Shown here piece by piece: positions 8,391-17,291 of a stretch of 64,000 nt of DNA. Under the pieces are notes generated by a model, which ran no database searches, was not told the origin of the DNA, and was given only the letters and a program-made list of their open reading frames with translations. The stretch spans positions 496,001-560,000 of the forward strand of contig NZ_JSYM01000002.1 in assembly GCF_000812945.1 (NCBI RefSeq), in the 5' to 3' direction. Made by a program: the position numbers and the translations under genes. The DNA is from Flavobacterium sp. AED (GTDB lineage Bacteria > Bacteroidota > Bacteroidia > Flavobacteriales > Flavobacteriaceae). Positions within the stretch are counted from its first letter, which is position 1. Each line of letters opens with the position of its first letter.

Positions 8391-9341
8391 TTATATTCCG
8401 AAACCTGCTCTAGCTCCGCCAGAAACGAATAAAGCAGTCATTCTCGCTTTTTGACCATTAGTAAACATGAACATTCCTCTATCATCAGTGTAATCCATGT
8501 AGTTCATTGTCATTTCATTATGAGCAGGTAAACAAGTACTTACGTATGGGTATGTTGGTACACCAAAGTTTGAAGTTTTAGCAACTGGAGTATCAGAAAC
8601 TAAATCGTCTCCACAAGATGCATCACCCCAAATATGTCTAAGGTTCATCCAGTGACCAACTTCGTGAGATGCTGTTCTTCCTAAATTGTAAGGATAGCTA
8701 GCAGCGCTTGATAATCCAAAATAATTAGAATCAATTACAACCCCATCAGTTGCTAATGAACCACCAGGAAATTGAGCGTATCCTAAGATTCCTCCTCCAA
8801 TTGTACATGCCCATAAGTTAAGGTTTGTACTTGGTGAAGTTGGATCTAATCCTCCTTGTTTAGTCTTTTTCATGGCATCTCTAGTTCCCCATGAAGTTTT
8901 AGTAGTCGATTTTCTATTGATTTTCACTAATTCGAAAGTGATACCAATATTTGCAGCAACTCCAGCAAACTCAGCAGGAGTACTGCTGAAATCAGGATTT
9001 GTAGCAGTGTAATCTTTGTTTAATACATCAATTTGTGATTGTATTTGTGCATCAGAGATATTTTCAGCTGCAGTTCTGTACAATACATTTACTACTACAG
9101 GAATTACTACTTTACCATTTACTAAACGGTTAGTCAACATTGATTTTTGTGTAAAAGCTTCAATTTGGTTCATTCTTAAAGCCAATGTAGGATCAGCTTT
9201 TAATTGTTCCGCTAATACATCTTGTGAAGCGCATGAGCGGCGTGCAATAGCATTTGTTGCTGAAACTGTCGATTCTGTTTGGTCATTTTGACATGAGAAT
9301 AGCATCAAAAATGCTGTTGCAGTTAAAAGAATTTTTTTCAT
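8391..9341 (-). CDS. M43 (pappalysin-type) zinc metalloprotease lipoprotein, copy 2
   Basis: 316 residues, same length and architecture as the gene at 7219-8169: lipobox FSC at residue 17, a propeptide-like part, zinc motif HEVGHWMNLRHIWGD, Met-turn MNYMDY. Differences from the other copy cluster behind the lipobox (residues 23-36) and in the loops around residues 115-170, while the active-site half is nearly unchanged, which suggests both remain under selection. Each copy has its own terminator and a gap of about 220 bp separates them, so each may be expressed separately. Substrate unknown. Confidence 0.92.
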   Translation of the reverse strand: MKKILLTATAFLMLFSCQNDQTESTVSATNAIARRSCASQDVLAEQLKADPTLALRMNQIEAFTQKSMLTNRLVNGKVVIPVVVNVLYRTAAENISDAQIQSQIDVLNKDYTATNPDFSSTPAEFAGVAANIGITFELVKINRKSTTKTSWGTRDAMKKTKQGGLDPTSPSTNLNLWACTIGGGILGYAQFPGGSLATDGVVIDSNYFGLSSAASYPYNLGRTASHEVGHWMNLRHIWGDASCGDDLVSDTPVAKTSNFGVPTYPYVSTCLPAHNEMTMNYMDYTDDRGMFMFTNGQKARMTALFVSGGARAGFGI

Positions 9342-9450
9342 AATAATACTGGTTTTTTGTTATAAAAAATTGATTTGGGTTAATAATAATGCAATTTTAT
9401 AACAAATTATTCGATAAAACAAATTTTTGTAAAAAAAATAAAAAAAACAA

Positions 9451-9881
9451 CTATAACGATATAGTGATAACTTGTGCGACATTGATACTGCTGTTCTCGT
9501 CACATATATTGATGTGTGCAATTTGATTTAAAATTGTTAAAAGCTCATTAAAAACACATCCATTTCGTTGTCTATTTTTAATGAAACTTGAAAAAACTGC
9601 TTTTAAAAGGTTTATTTGTATCTGTAATTTCTAAGGAGATAATTTTTAATTATTGCGGATAAATATTCCTGTAAATCATTAGTTTCATGAATTACAGAGT
9701 ATAGTGCGTAAAGAGCAGTACTTCGAGAAGTTTTATGAATAGAGGGGATGTTCTTTTCTTAAAAGATGATTTTTTTAACACCAAAAGCTTCACTAATTGT
9801 AAAAAGTGAGCCCATATTGAATGTATACTGAAAATGACAAGAAATGTTTTCTTTCGAATTAATATCTTTATGCTCTAGTTG
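9451..9881 (-). pseudogene. Broken TrmH/SpoU-family RNA methyltransferase
   Basis: This otherwise empty stretch contains, on the minus strand, a degraded SpoU methylase. In order: QLEHKDINSKEN (start of the protein), FNMGSLFTISEAFGVKKIIF (motif 1, with the conserved Arg after SLF changed to Thr), an in-frame TAA at 9759-9761, then PSIHKTSRST and HETNDLQEYL, then a frameshift near 9618-9625 into KNRQRNGCVFNELL (the decayed GNExxGxSxELL motif 2) and HINICDENSSINVAQVITISL (motif 3, normally NSSxNVAxA), ending at TAG 9453-9451. No long ORF survives. It follows DUF4159, rsmE and tsaD on the same strand, consistent with a lost last member of that cluster. Confidence 0.8.
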
Positions 9882-9887
9882 TAGAGA

Positions 9888-10526
9888 TTAATTATTAAAG
9901 ATATAATTCATAATGTTAGCGCCCATTTTTAATGCTTTTTCGCGAACATCTGCGGGATCGTTATGCACTTCAGGGTCTTCCCATCCGTCGCCTAAATCGC
10001 ATTCGTAAGTATAAAGAAGGACCAATTTACTTTCTATAAATATTCCAAAAGCTTGTGGTCTTTTTCCATCATGCTCGTGAATTTTTGGTAATCCATTAGA
10101 GAAAAGATTTGGTTTTTGAAAAATAGCATGATTTGCAGGAATTTCGACCAAATCATTGTTTGGAAATATTTTCTTTATTTCTTTTCTAATGTATTGATCC
10201 ATACCGTAATTATCATCAATGTGAAGAAAACCACCGGCAAGCAAATAATTTCTAAGATTAATGACTTCAGTATCGCTAAAAACAACATTTCCATGTCCGG
10301 TCATGTGTACGAATGGATAGGAAAGTAAATCCGGACTTCCCGGCTCAACGGTTCCCGGCTTAGATTTTATTTTGGTATTGATATTGGCATTGCAATATTT
10401 TATCAAATTAGGCAATGAAGTCGGATTAGCATACCAATCACCACCGCCACTATATTTTAATAATGCAATTTCCTGTGAAAATGAAGTAACAGAAATTAAT
10501 AGTAATAAATAATATATTTTTTTCAT
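9888..10526 (-). CDS. DUF4159 domain protein, secreted
   Basis: 212 residues with a signal peptide (MKKIYYLLLLISVTSFSQ). The rest is one DUF4159 domain with its landmarks: LKYSGGGDWYANPTSLPNL, the FVHMTGHGNVVFSD stretch, LRNYLLAGGFLHIDDNYG and the final ECDLGDGWEDPEVHND. The fold resembles a glutamine-amidotransferase-like flavodoxin shape, without a known reaction. It follows rsmE by 26 bp and is likely in the tsaD-rsmE operon. Function unknown. Confidence 0.88.
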   Translation of the reverse strand: MKKIYYLLLLISVTSFSQEIALLKYSGGGDWYANPTSLPNLIKYCNANINTKIKSKPGTVEPGSPDLLSYPFVHMTGHGNVVFSDTEVINLRNYLLAGGFLHIDDNYGMDQYIRKEIKKIFPNNDLVEIPANHAIFQKPNLFSNGLPKIHEHDGKRPQAFGIFIESKLVLLYTYECDLGDGWEDPEVHNDPADVREKALKMGANIMNYIFNN

Positions 10527-10552
10527 AACTATAAATTCGGAATCATTAATTC

Positions 10553-11260
10553 TTAATTTTCATTAACAAAAACTACGCTATGACATGCAACAATTGCTGC
10601 AGTTTCTGTTCTTAATCGGGTATTTCCTAAAGAAACCGGAATATAATTTGAATCAAGTGCTAATTCGATTTCTTTTTCTGTAAAATCTCCTTCTGGACCT
10701 ATGAGTATTGTAACATTTTCATTCGGTTTTAAGGCTGTTTTTAAAGTTTTTTTATCTGTTTCCTCGCAATGGGCTATAAAATTTAATCCTTCTTGTTTTT
10801 GTTTCAAAAATTCTTTGAACGATATAGCATTATTTAATTTAGGAAGAAATAATACATTTGATTGCTTCATGGCAGTCAATAAAATTTTATCAAATCTTTC
10901 GGTATTGATTACTTTTCGTTCGGAACGATCGCAAATAATAGGGGTGATTTCATGAATACCAATTTCGGTAGCTTTTTCTAAAAACCATTCGAAACGATCA
11001 TTCATTTTGGTTGGAGCTACCGCTAAATGCAAATGAAATTTAGGAGTTGCTGTTTTTTCAAAAGAAATAATTTTTACTGTGCATTTATTGTCGGATGCTA
11101 AGGTAATTTCAGTTTTGAATAAATATCCTAAACCATTGGTTACAAATAAAATATCACTGTCTTTTTTGCGTAATACTTTGATTATATGTTTACTTTCTTC
11201 TTTGTCAAAAGAAAAGGTTTCAGTAGTCTCGTTTATATTTGGATTATAAAATAATTGCAT
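10553..11260 (-). CDS. rsmE: 16S rRNA (uracil-1498-N3)-methyltransferase RsmE
   Basis: 235 residues, the normal family length. N-terminal PUA-like part (residues 1-70, MQLFYNPNI and EESKHIIKVLRKK), then a SPOUT knot domain with KATEIGIHEITPIICDRSER, ILIGPEGDFTEKEIELA (SAM-binding loop) and SLGNTRLRTETAAIVA. These are the RsmE signatures; the enzyme methylates U1498 of 16S rRNA in the assembled 30S subunit. Starts 3 bp after the tsaD stop, so translationally linked to it. Confidence 0.95.
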   Translation of the reverse strand: MQLFYNPNINETTETFSFDKEESKHIIKVLRKKDSDILFVTNGLGYLFKTEITLASDNKCTVKIISFEKTATPKFHLHLAVAPTKMNDRFEWFLEKATEIGIHEITPIICDRSERKVINTERFDKILLTAMKQSNVLFLPKLNNAISFKEFLKQKQEGLNFIAHCEETDKKTLKTALKPNENVTILIGPEGDFTEKEIELALDSNYIPVSLGNTRLRTETAAIVACHSVVFVNEN

Positions 11261-11263
11261 AAT

Positions 11264-12286
11264 TTAGAATTGTATTCTTGCTTTAGAAACGACAGATGAC
11301 GCTTCAAATTTTTCATTTAAAAATTTTTGGTAACCTACAATTCCAATCATTGCAGCATTATCCGTGGTGTACTCAAATTTAGGAATAAATGTTTTCCAGC
11401 CGTATTTATTTTCGGCTTCCGCCAAAGTGTTTCTTATTCCTGAATTGGCCGAAACTCCTCCGCCAATTGCTATTTGCTTTATTCCCGTTTCCTTTACGGC
11501 TAATTTTAATTTATCCATCAGAATTTCAATAATTGTATATTGAATTGAGGCACAAATATCATTTAGATTTTCATCAATAAAATTAGGATTCTCTAGTTTT
11601 TTCTTTTGAATAAAATATAAAATTGCAGTCTTTAAACCTGAGAAACTAAAATCTAAACCTGGAACTTTAGGCTTTGTAAAAGTAAAAGCTTTAGGATTTC
11701 CTAATTGCGCATATTTATCTATCAAAGGCCCACCGGGATAAGGGAGTCCAAGTATTTTTGCACTTTTATCAAAAGCTTCTCCAACAGCATCATCAGTAGT
11801 TTCTCCTATGATTGTCATATCAAAGAAATCATCTACTTTCACAATTTGGGTATGGCCACCACTTATGGTCAAGGCCAAAAAGGGAAAGGTAGGTTTTTCA
11901 AATCCTTCTTCATGTATAAAATGTGCCAAAATATGGGCATGCATATGATTTACGGCTATTAAAGGGATTTTCAAGGCCAATGCCAATGATTTGGCAAATG
12001 AACTTCCTACTAAAAGAGAGCCCATTAATCCTGGTCCTTGAGTAAAAGCAATTGCGGACAACTGTTCTTTTTGTATATTTGCTTTTTTAAGTGCTGCGTC
12101 AATAACCGGCACTATATTTTGTTGATGCGCACGTGAAGCTAACTCAGGAACTACACCGCCATATTGATTGTGAATCAATTGATTAGCGACAATGTTTGAT
12201 AATACTTTGTCTTTTTGTAAAACAGCTGCTGCCGTATCATCACAAGAACTTTCGATAGCAAGAATAAAAACCTCGGGATTTTGCAT
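11264..12286 (-). CDS. tsaD: tRNA N6-adenosine threonylcarbamoyltransferase TsaD
   Basis: 340 residues from the ATG at 12286 (MQNPEVFILAIESSCDDTAAAV). The ASKHA-fold signatures are all present: ESSCDDT, the metal ligands in MHAHILAHF, LTISGGHTQIV, the EAFDKSAKILGLPYPGGP loop and GGGVSANSGIR, ending with the DNAAMIG motif. The enzyme transfers threonylcarbamoyl to A37 of ANN-decoding tRNAs together with TsaB/TsaE, whose genes are elsewhere. A further ATG 11 codons upstream (12319) exists but adds residues outside the family. Divergent from the TamB gene. Confidence 0.96.
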   Translation of the reverse strand: MQNPEVFILAIESSCDDTAAAVLQKDKVLSNIVANQLIHNQYGGVVPELASRAHQQNIVPVIDAALKKANIQKEQLSAIAFTQGPGLMGSLLVGSSFAKSLALALKIPLIAVNHMHAHILAHFIHEEGFEKPTFPFLALTISGGHTQIVKVDDFFDMTIIGETTDDAVGEAFDKSAKILGLPYPGGPLIDKYAQLGNPKAFTFTKPKVPGLDFSFSGLKTAILYFIQKKKLENPNFIDENLNDICASIQYTIIEILMDKLKLAVKETGIKQIAIGGGVSANSGIRNTLAEAENKYGWKTFIPKFEYTTDNAAMIGIVGYQKFLNEKFEASSVVSKARIQF

Positions 12287-12307
12287 AAAAAGGCACAAAT
12301 TTTGAAT

Positions 12308-12315
12308 TATATTTG
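12308..12315 (+). promoter_or_regulatory. Candidate -7 box for the TamB gene
   Basis: TATATTTG matches the Bacteroidota -7 consensus. A TTG lies 24 bp upstream, one base beyond the usual spacing. Transcription would start near 12320, leaving a leader that includes an in-frame ATG-to-TAA mini reading frame (ATG near 12333, TAA 12360-12362). Confidence 0.35.
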
Positions 12316-12494
12316 ACAATCCTATGTAAAAAATGTTTTTTTACATAAAAAGGCAAAATTAAAGAATTTTTATTAAAGCTGCTGTTGTTTCTAAAAGCAA
12401 AATAAAATTTTATAAAAAATTAAAACATTATATAAGTATCAAAAAATTTAAAAAAATAGTATTTCGTTCTCTACTTGGACTAATCCTACTTTTA

Positions 12495-15400
12495 TTGGTG
12501 CTTGGAATAGCCCTTTCGACACCTTATGTTCAAACAAAAATTGCTCAATATTTTGTTCGAAGTATAAATAAAGATTTCGGAATTAATATCTCTATTGACG
12601 GAGTTGCAGTATCCGCTTTTGGAGGTGTGAAATTTAAAAAAGTACTAATTATTGATCATCATAAAGATACTCTTATTTATGCTGATAGAATAAAAACTAC
12701 CATTCTAGAAGGGAAGAAATTATTGGATGGTGACTTGATTTTTGGCGATTTACGTTTAGACGGATTAGTTTTCAATCTAAAAACATATAAGAATGAAAAA
12801 GAGTCAAATATAGATATATTCATTGCTGCTTTTGGAACTGGAAAGCCATCTCAAAAGCATTTTTTGCTTAAATCCACTAAGTTACATATTTATAATGGGC
12901 ATTTTATTCTAACAGATGAAAACCGGGAAACTCCAAAATCAGTTGATTTTACTCATCTAAATGCTTCAGTAAATAATTTTCAGATATACGGACCAGAAGT
13001 AACTACTATTATTACTAAAATGTCCTTTCTGGATCACCGAGGTTTGTATGTAGAAAATTTAAGTTCGAAATTTAGTTATTCTAAAAAGAGTATAAAATTA
13101 GAAAATCTTGATTTAGTAACGAAAGATTCGAAGTTGAAGGGTGATGTTTTTCTAAATTATAAAATTGAGGATTTCTCTAATTTTACAGATAAAGTTCAAT
13201 TTGATATAAAACTGAAATCGACTTCTATAGCTTCAAATGATATTCGCTTTTTTTATAAAGAATTAGGTAAAAATCAGCATTTTTACACTAATGCGACTAT
13301 TAGAGGTACTCTTAATGATTTAAAAATTACAAATCTTAATTTAATAGATTCTAAGAATACACAGATTATAGGAAATGTTAACTTCAAGAATCTTTTTGCT
13401 AAAAAAGATCAAAAATTTTACATGTACGGTAAGTTCAATAAGCTTTCGTCGAGTTATGATAATCTGATAGTTATACTTCCGGATATTCTTGGAAAAAAAT
13501 TACCAACTACATTAAAAAAATTAGGAAAATTTACCGCAGTGGGGATTACCCAGATTACAACTACTGCAATTGAAGCTAGTTTTTCCATGACTACCGCTTT
13601 AGGGAAAGTACAATCTGACTTGAAAATGAAAAACTTAGATTTCATTGACAAAGCATCATATGTGGGTAAGGTTGTTTTAGAAGATTTTGATATTGGTACT
13701 TTATTCGAAAAGAAAGACTTTGGGAAAGTCAGCATGAATATAGATGTTGATGGGAAAGGTTTTAAAGAAAAATATTTGGATACATCCATAAAAGGTGATG
13801 TTACTAAAATTGATTATAACAATTATACCTATAATAATGTTGTGGTTAACGGTAAATTTAAAATGCCTAATTATAAAGGTCAAATTTCTGTAAATGATCC
13901 TAATTTGAGTATGACATTTGATGGATTATTAGATTTAAGTAAAAAAGATAGTCGATATGATTTTCATATTAATGTTGAAAATGCGGATTTGCATAAATTG
14001 AATTTTGTAAAAGATTCCGTTTCAATATTTAAAGGTGATGTTGTTGTTCAAGCTTCTGGGAATACGATAGAAAATCTACAAGGAAATTTATTTATTAACG
14101 CGACCTCATATCAAAATGTAAAAGGAATTTACCGTTTTGATGATTTTGCTGTAAGTTCAGTTTTTGATCAAAATAAAGTTAGAACAATAACTGTAAATTC
14201 CCCTGATATTATCCAAGGTCAGATTGTGGGTAAATATGAATTTAGTCAATTGAAAAATATGGTGACAAATTCGTTGGGTAGTCTTTACACAAATTATAAA
14301 CCAAATAAGGTAAAAAAGGGACAGTTCCTGAAATTTGATTTTACAATTTATAATAAAATTATTGAAATTTTTTATCCTGATATTTCTATTGGTGCCAATA
14401 CCATCGTTAAAGGAAATATTAACTCGGACAACCAGGAATTTAAGCTTAATTTCAATTCGCCGCAAATTGTAGCTTCAAACAATACTTTTGATAATATTAG
14501 AATAGCTGTAGATAATAAAAACCCTCTTTACAATGCTTATATAGAATTAGATAGTATTAAAAATAAATACTATAAAATTCGTGACTTTAGTTTGATAAAT
14601 GTCACAATGAAAGATACTTTATACTTTCGTTCTGAATTTAAAGGAGGAGCAAAAGGGGAAGATTATTATAATTTAAATTTATATCATACTATAAATGCAG
14701 CCAATAAAAATGTTGTCGGTATTAGTAAATCAGAAGTTAAATTTAAAGACTATTTATGGTTTTTGAATGCTAAAGAAACTGCTGACAATCAAATCGTTTT
14801 TGATAAGGCTTTTAAAAATTTCAATATTGATAATATCATTTTGTCTCATGAAAACCAAGAAATTTCACTGAAAGGGGATTTGAAAGATACTTCCTATAAA
14901 GATTTGAAACTGAGTTTTAAAAATGTTGATTTAAATAAAATTACACCGGATAATAACAAATTTGTTTTTAATGGTAATATCAATGGAGAAGTAAATTATA
15001 AACAAGACAAAAACGTTTATCAACCTACTGCTTCCATAATAATTGATCATCTGAATTTGAATAAAACGGATTTAGGTATTTTGAATTTTGATATTCAAGG
15101 GGATGAGAGTTTTAAAAAATTTACTATAAATTCTAATCTCGAAAATGAAAATTTTCAATCGTTTAATGCTGATGGGAATTTTGAAATTGTAGATAAAGAA
15201 ACAATTCTGGATTTAAAGCTGAAATTCGAGAAATTTAATTTAGGAGTGTTAAGTTCTTTGGGAGGTGAGGTTCTGTCAAACATTAGAGGTTCTGTATCTG
15301 GTAATTCGACTATTCAAGGAAATCTTAATAAACCAGAAATAAACGGTCGCCTTTATGTAGATAATGCCGGAATGACCATTCCGTATTTGAATGTAGATTA

Positions 15401-16925
15401 TGAATTAAAAGATAAAACAATTGTTGACTTAGCTGATGAGAAGTTTTTGTTCAGGAATAATACACTAACGGATACTAAGTACGGAACAAAAGGAACTTTA
15501 AATGGAAGCATTAGTCATCATAATTTTGGTGATTGGAAATTAGATTTGGCCATTAATTCAAAAAATCTATTGGCTTTAGATACAAAAGACAGTGAAGACG
15601 CAGCCTATTATGGCACCGCTTTTATAGATGGTATTGCCACGATTAAGGGACCTACGAATTCTTTATTTATAAAAGTGGATGCGAAATCTGAAAAAGGAAC
15701 GGCAATAAAAATACCTATTAATAATGCTGAAAGTGTTAGTGATAATAATTTCATTCATTTTGTTACGGCTAAAGAAAAATATAATATTCAAAAAGGGATC
15801 TATGAGAATACCAGAAATTATAATGGTTTAGAATTAGAGTTTGATTTTGATATAACACCAAATGCTGAAGTGGAAGTTATTTTAGATAGAAATACGGGAC
15901 ACGGAATGAAAGGAAAAGGTTTTGGGTCCTTATTATTTAAGATAAACACTTTGGGTAAATTCAATATGTGGGGAGATTTCCAGGCATACGAAGGAACTTA
16001 TAATTTTAAATATGGCGGATTGATTGATAAAAAGTTTGCTGTAAAAAAAGGAGGTTCAATTTCTTGGGAAGGGAATCCCATGAAAGCACAATTAAATCTA
16101 GAAGCGGTTTATAAAACAACGGCAAATCCAGCTGTATTATTAGAAAACTCTTCTTTCAACACTAAAGTTCCTGTTGAAGTAGTAATAGGTCTTCGAGGGG
16201 ATTTAACTAGCCCGGAGCCAGATTTTAACATTGAATTCCCAACGGTAAGTAATGTCCTGAAATCAGAAATTCAGTATAAATTAAATGATAAGGATGTCAG
16301 ACAAACACAAGCATTATATTTATTGTCATCAGGTGGTTTTTTAAGTCCTGAAGGAGTAAACCAGTCTGATTTTTCAGGTAGTTTATTTGAAACAGCAACT
16401 AGTTTATTAGGCGGTATAATACAATCGGATAACGAAAAATTTAAAGTTGGAATTAATTTTATAGGTGCTGATAAAAGAATCGGTAGAGAAACGGATGGAA
16501 GATTTGTTGCTACGATTTCATCAAAAATTAATGAAAGGATTACTATTAATGGAAAAGTTGGGGTGCCATTTGGCGGAATAAATGAATCAGCAATTGTAGG
16601 TGATTTAGAAGTGCTTTACAGAGTTAACGAAGATGGTACTATGAATTTACGTCTTTTCAATAAAGAAAACGATATTAATTATATAGGTCAAGGAATAGGG
16701 TACACACAAGGTTTAGGGGTTTCTTATGAGGTGGATTTTGATACTTTTAAAGAATTAGTTAATAAAATATTTAAAAAACATAAACTGGATAGAGAAATTA
16801 AGCCTACTAGTGAGGACCAAGATTCTAATTTAGCTCCAGATTATATTAACTTTTCGAAACCTAAAAAACCGACTACAGAAAAGCAAAAAACCAACCAGGA
16901 AGCTGTTATTCCTAAAGAGGATTAG
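12495..16925 (+). CDS. TamB/DUF490-family translocation and assembly module protein
   Basis: At least 1476 residues, the largest gene in the window. An N-terminal membrane segment is followed by a very long repetitive beta-rich region (AsmA/TamB-type, spanning the periplasm as a groove) and the diagnostic C-terminal TamB domain (FGSLLFKINTLGKFNMWGDF, WEGNPMKAQLNLEAVYKT, FLSPEGVNQSDF, GIGYTQGLGVSYEVDFD). Members help lipid transport or protein insertion between inner and outer membrane. The first usual start codon in frame is TTG 12495, but the frame stays open upstream to 12363 and encodes the rest of the membrane anchor (KKIVFRSLLGLILLLLV). The start given is therefore probably too short, yet no ATG, GTG or TTG lies between the TAA at 12360 and 12495. 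Confidence 0.9.
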   Translation: MVLGIALSTPYVQTKIAQYFVRSINKDFGINISIDGVAVSAFGGVKFKKVLIIDHHKDTLIYADRIKTTILEGKKLLDGDLIFGDLRLDGLVFNLKTYKNEKESNIDIFIAAFGTGKPSQKHFLLKSTKLHIYNGHFILTDENRETPKSVDFTHLNASVNNFQIYGPEVTTIITKMSFLDHRGLYVENLSSKFSYSKKSIKLENLDLVTKDSKLKGDVFLNYKIEDFSNFTDKVQFDIKLKSTSIASNDIRFFYKELGKNQHFYTNATIRGTLNDLKITNLNLIDSKNTQIIGNVNFKNLFAKKDQKFYMYGKFNKLSSSYDNLIVILPDILGKKLPTTLKKLGKFTAVGITQITTTAIEASFSMTTALGKVQSDLKMKNLDFIDKASYVGKVVLEDFDIGTLFEKKDFGKVSMNIDVDGKGFKEKYLDTSIKGDVTKIDYNNYTYNNVVVNGKFKMPNYKGQISVNDPNLSMTFDGLLDLSKKDSRYDFHINVENADLHKLNFVKDSVSIFKGDVVVQASGNTIENLQGNLFINATSYQNVKGIYRFDDFAVSSVFDQNKVRTITVNSPDIIQGQIVGKYEFSQLKNMVTNSLGSLYTNYKPNKVKKGQFLKFDFTIYNKIIEIFYPDISIGANTIVKGNINSDNQEFKLNFNSPQIVASNNTFDNIRIAVDNKNPLYNAYIELDSIKNKYYKIRDFSLINVTMKDTLYFRSEFKGGAKGEDYYNLNLYHTINAANKNVVGISKSEVKFKDYLWFLNAKETADNQIVFDKAFKNFNIDNIILSHENQEISLKGDLKDTSYKDLKLSFKNVDLNKITPDNNKFVFNGNINGEVNYKQDKNVYQPTASIIIDHLNLNKTDLGILNFDIQGDESFKKFTINSNLENENFQSFNADGNFEIVDKETILDLKLKFEKFNLGVLSSLGGEVLSNIRGSVSGNSTIQGNLNKPEINGRLYVDNAGMTIPYLNVDYELKDKTIVDLADEKFLFRNNTLTDTKYGTKGTLNGSISHHNFGDWKLDLAINSKNLLALDTKDSEDAAYYGTAFIDGIATIKGPTNSLFIKVDAKSEKGTAIKIPINNAESVSDNNFIHFVTAKEKYNIQKGIYENTRNYNGLELEFDFDITPNAEVEVILDRNTGHGMKGKGFGSLLFKINTLGKFNMWGDFQAYEGTYNFKYGGLIDKKFAVKKGGSISWEGNPMKAQLNLEAVYKTTANPAVLLENSSFNTKVPVEVVIGLRGDLTSPEPDFNIEFPTVSNVLKSEIQYKLNDKDVRQTQALYLLSSGGFLSPEGVNQSDFSGSLFETATSLLGGIIQSDNEKFKVGINFIGADKRIGRETDGRFVATISSKINERITINGKVGVPFGGINESAIVGDLEVLYRVNEDGTMNLRLFNKENDINYIGQGIGYTQGLGVSYEVDFDTFKELVNKIFKKHKLDREIKPTSEDQDSNLAPDYINFSKPKKPTTEKQKTNQEAVIPKED

Positions 16926-17291
16926 TCCGTTTGTATTTTATGAATAAAATATAAAATCATAAAGACTAGTAGCTTATAATGATATTTTATAATTTCGGTT
17001 AAAATATTTATAAATAAATTGTGATAATTTTTGTTCAAAAAATGTTATTTTTCGTCGTTTAAAATGAGCGCTGACTTTTTCTAAATTTCAACAATAAAAA
17101 TCCTATTAATTGTTAATTATCAAATAATAATTGAATTTTTTTTAATTTTGTTAAATAAAATGGGTTTTATTTTGGTTTTTTAAAAACTTATTAACGAAAA
17201 CGTTTGAATTTAGAGCTGTTTACTAATTTATAAAAAATGCAGCTTTAAAAGTGCTGAATGTTTGCTAATTTTACACTTTAATACTTAAATA
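16926..17291. other. Intergenic stretch without recognised content
   Basis: 366 bp of very AT-rich sequence between the TamB gene and pfkA. I see no open frame, hairpin with a T tail, RNA gene or repeat. It must hold the pfkA promoter; TAATTTTA near 17265 is a one-mismatch -7 candidate, not strong enough to call. Confidence 0.5.

Noticed and set aside
13454..14465. Several minus-strand frames of 60-111 codons inside the TamB gene
   Set aside because: Antisense shadows in a long AT-rich gene; low-complexity translations.
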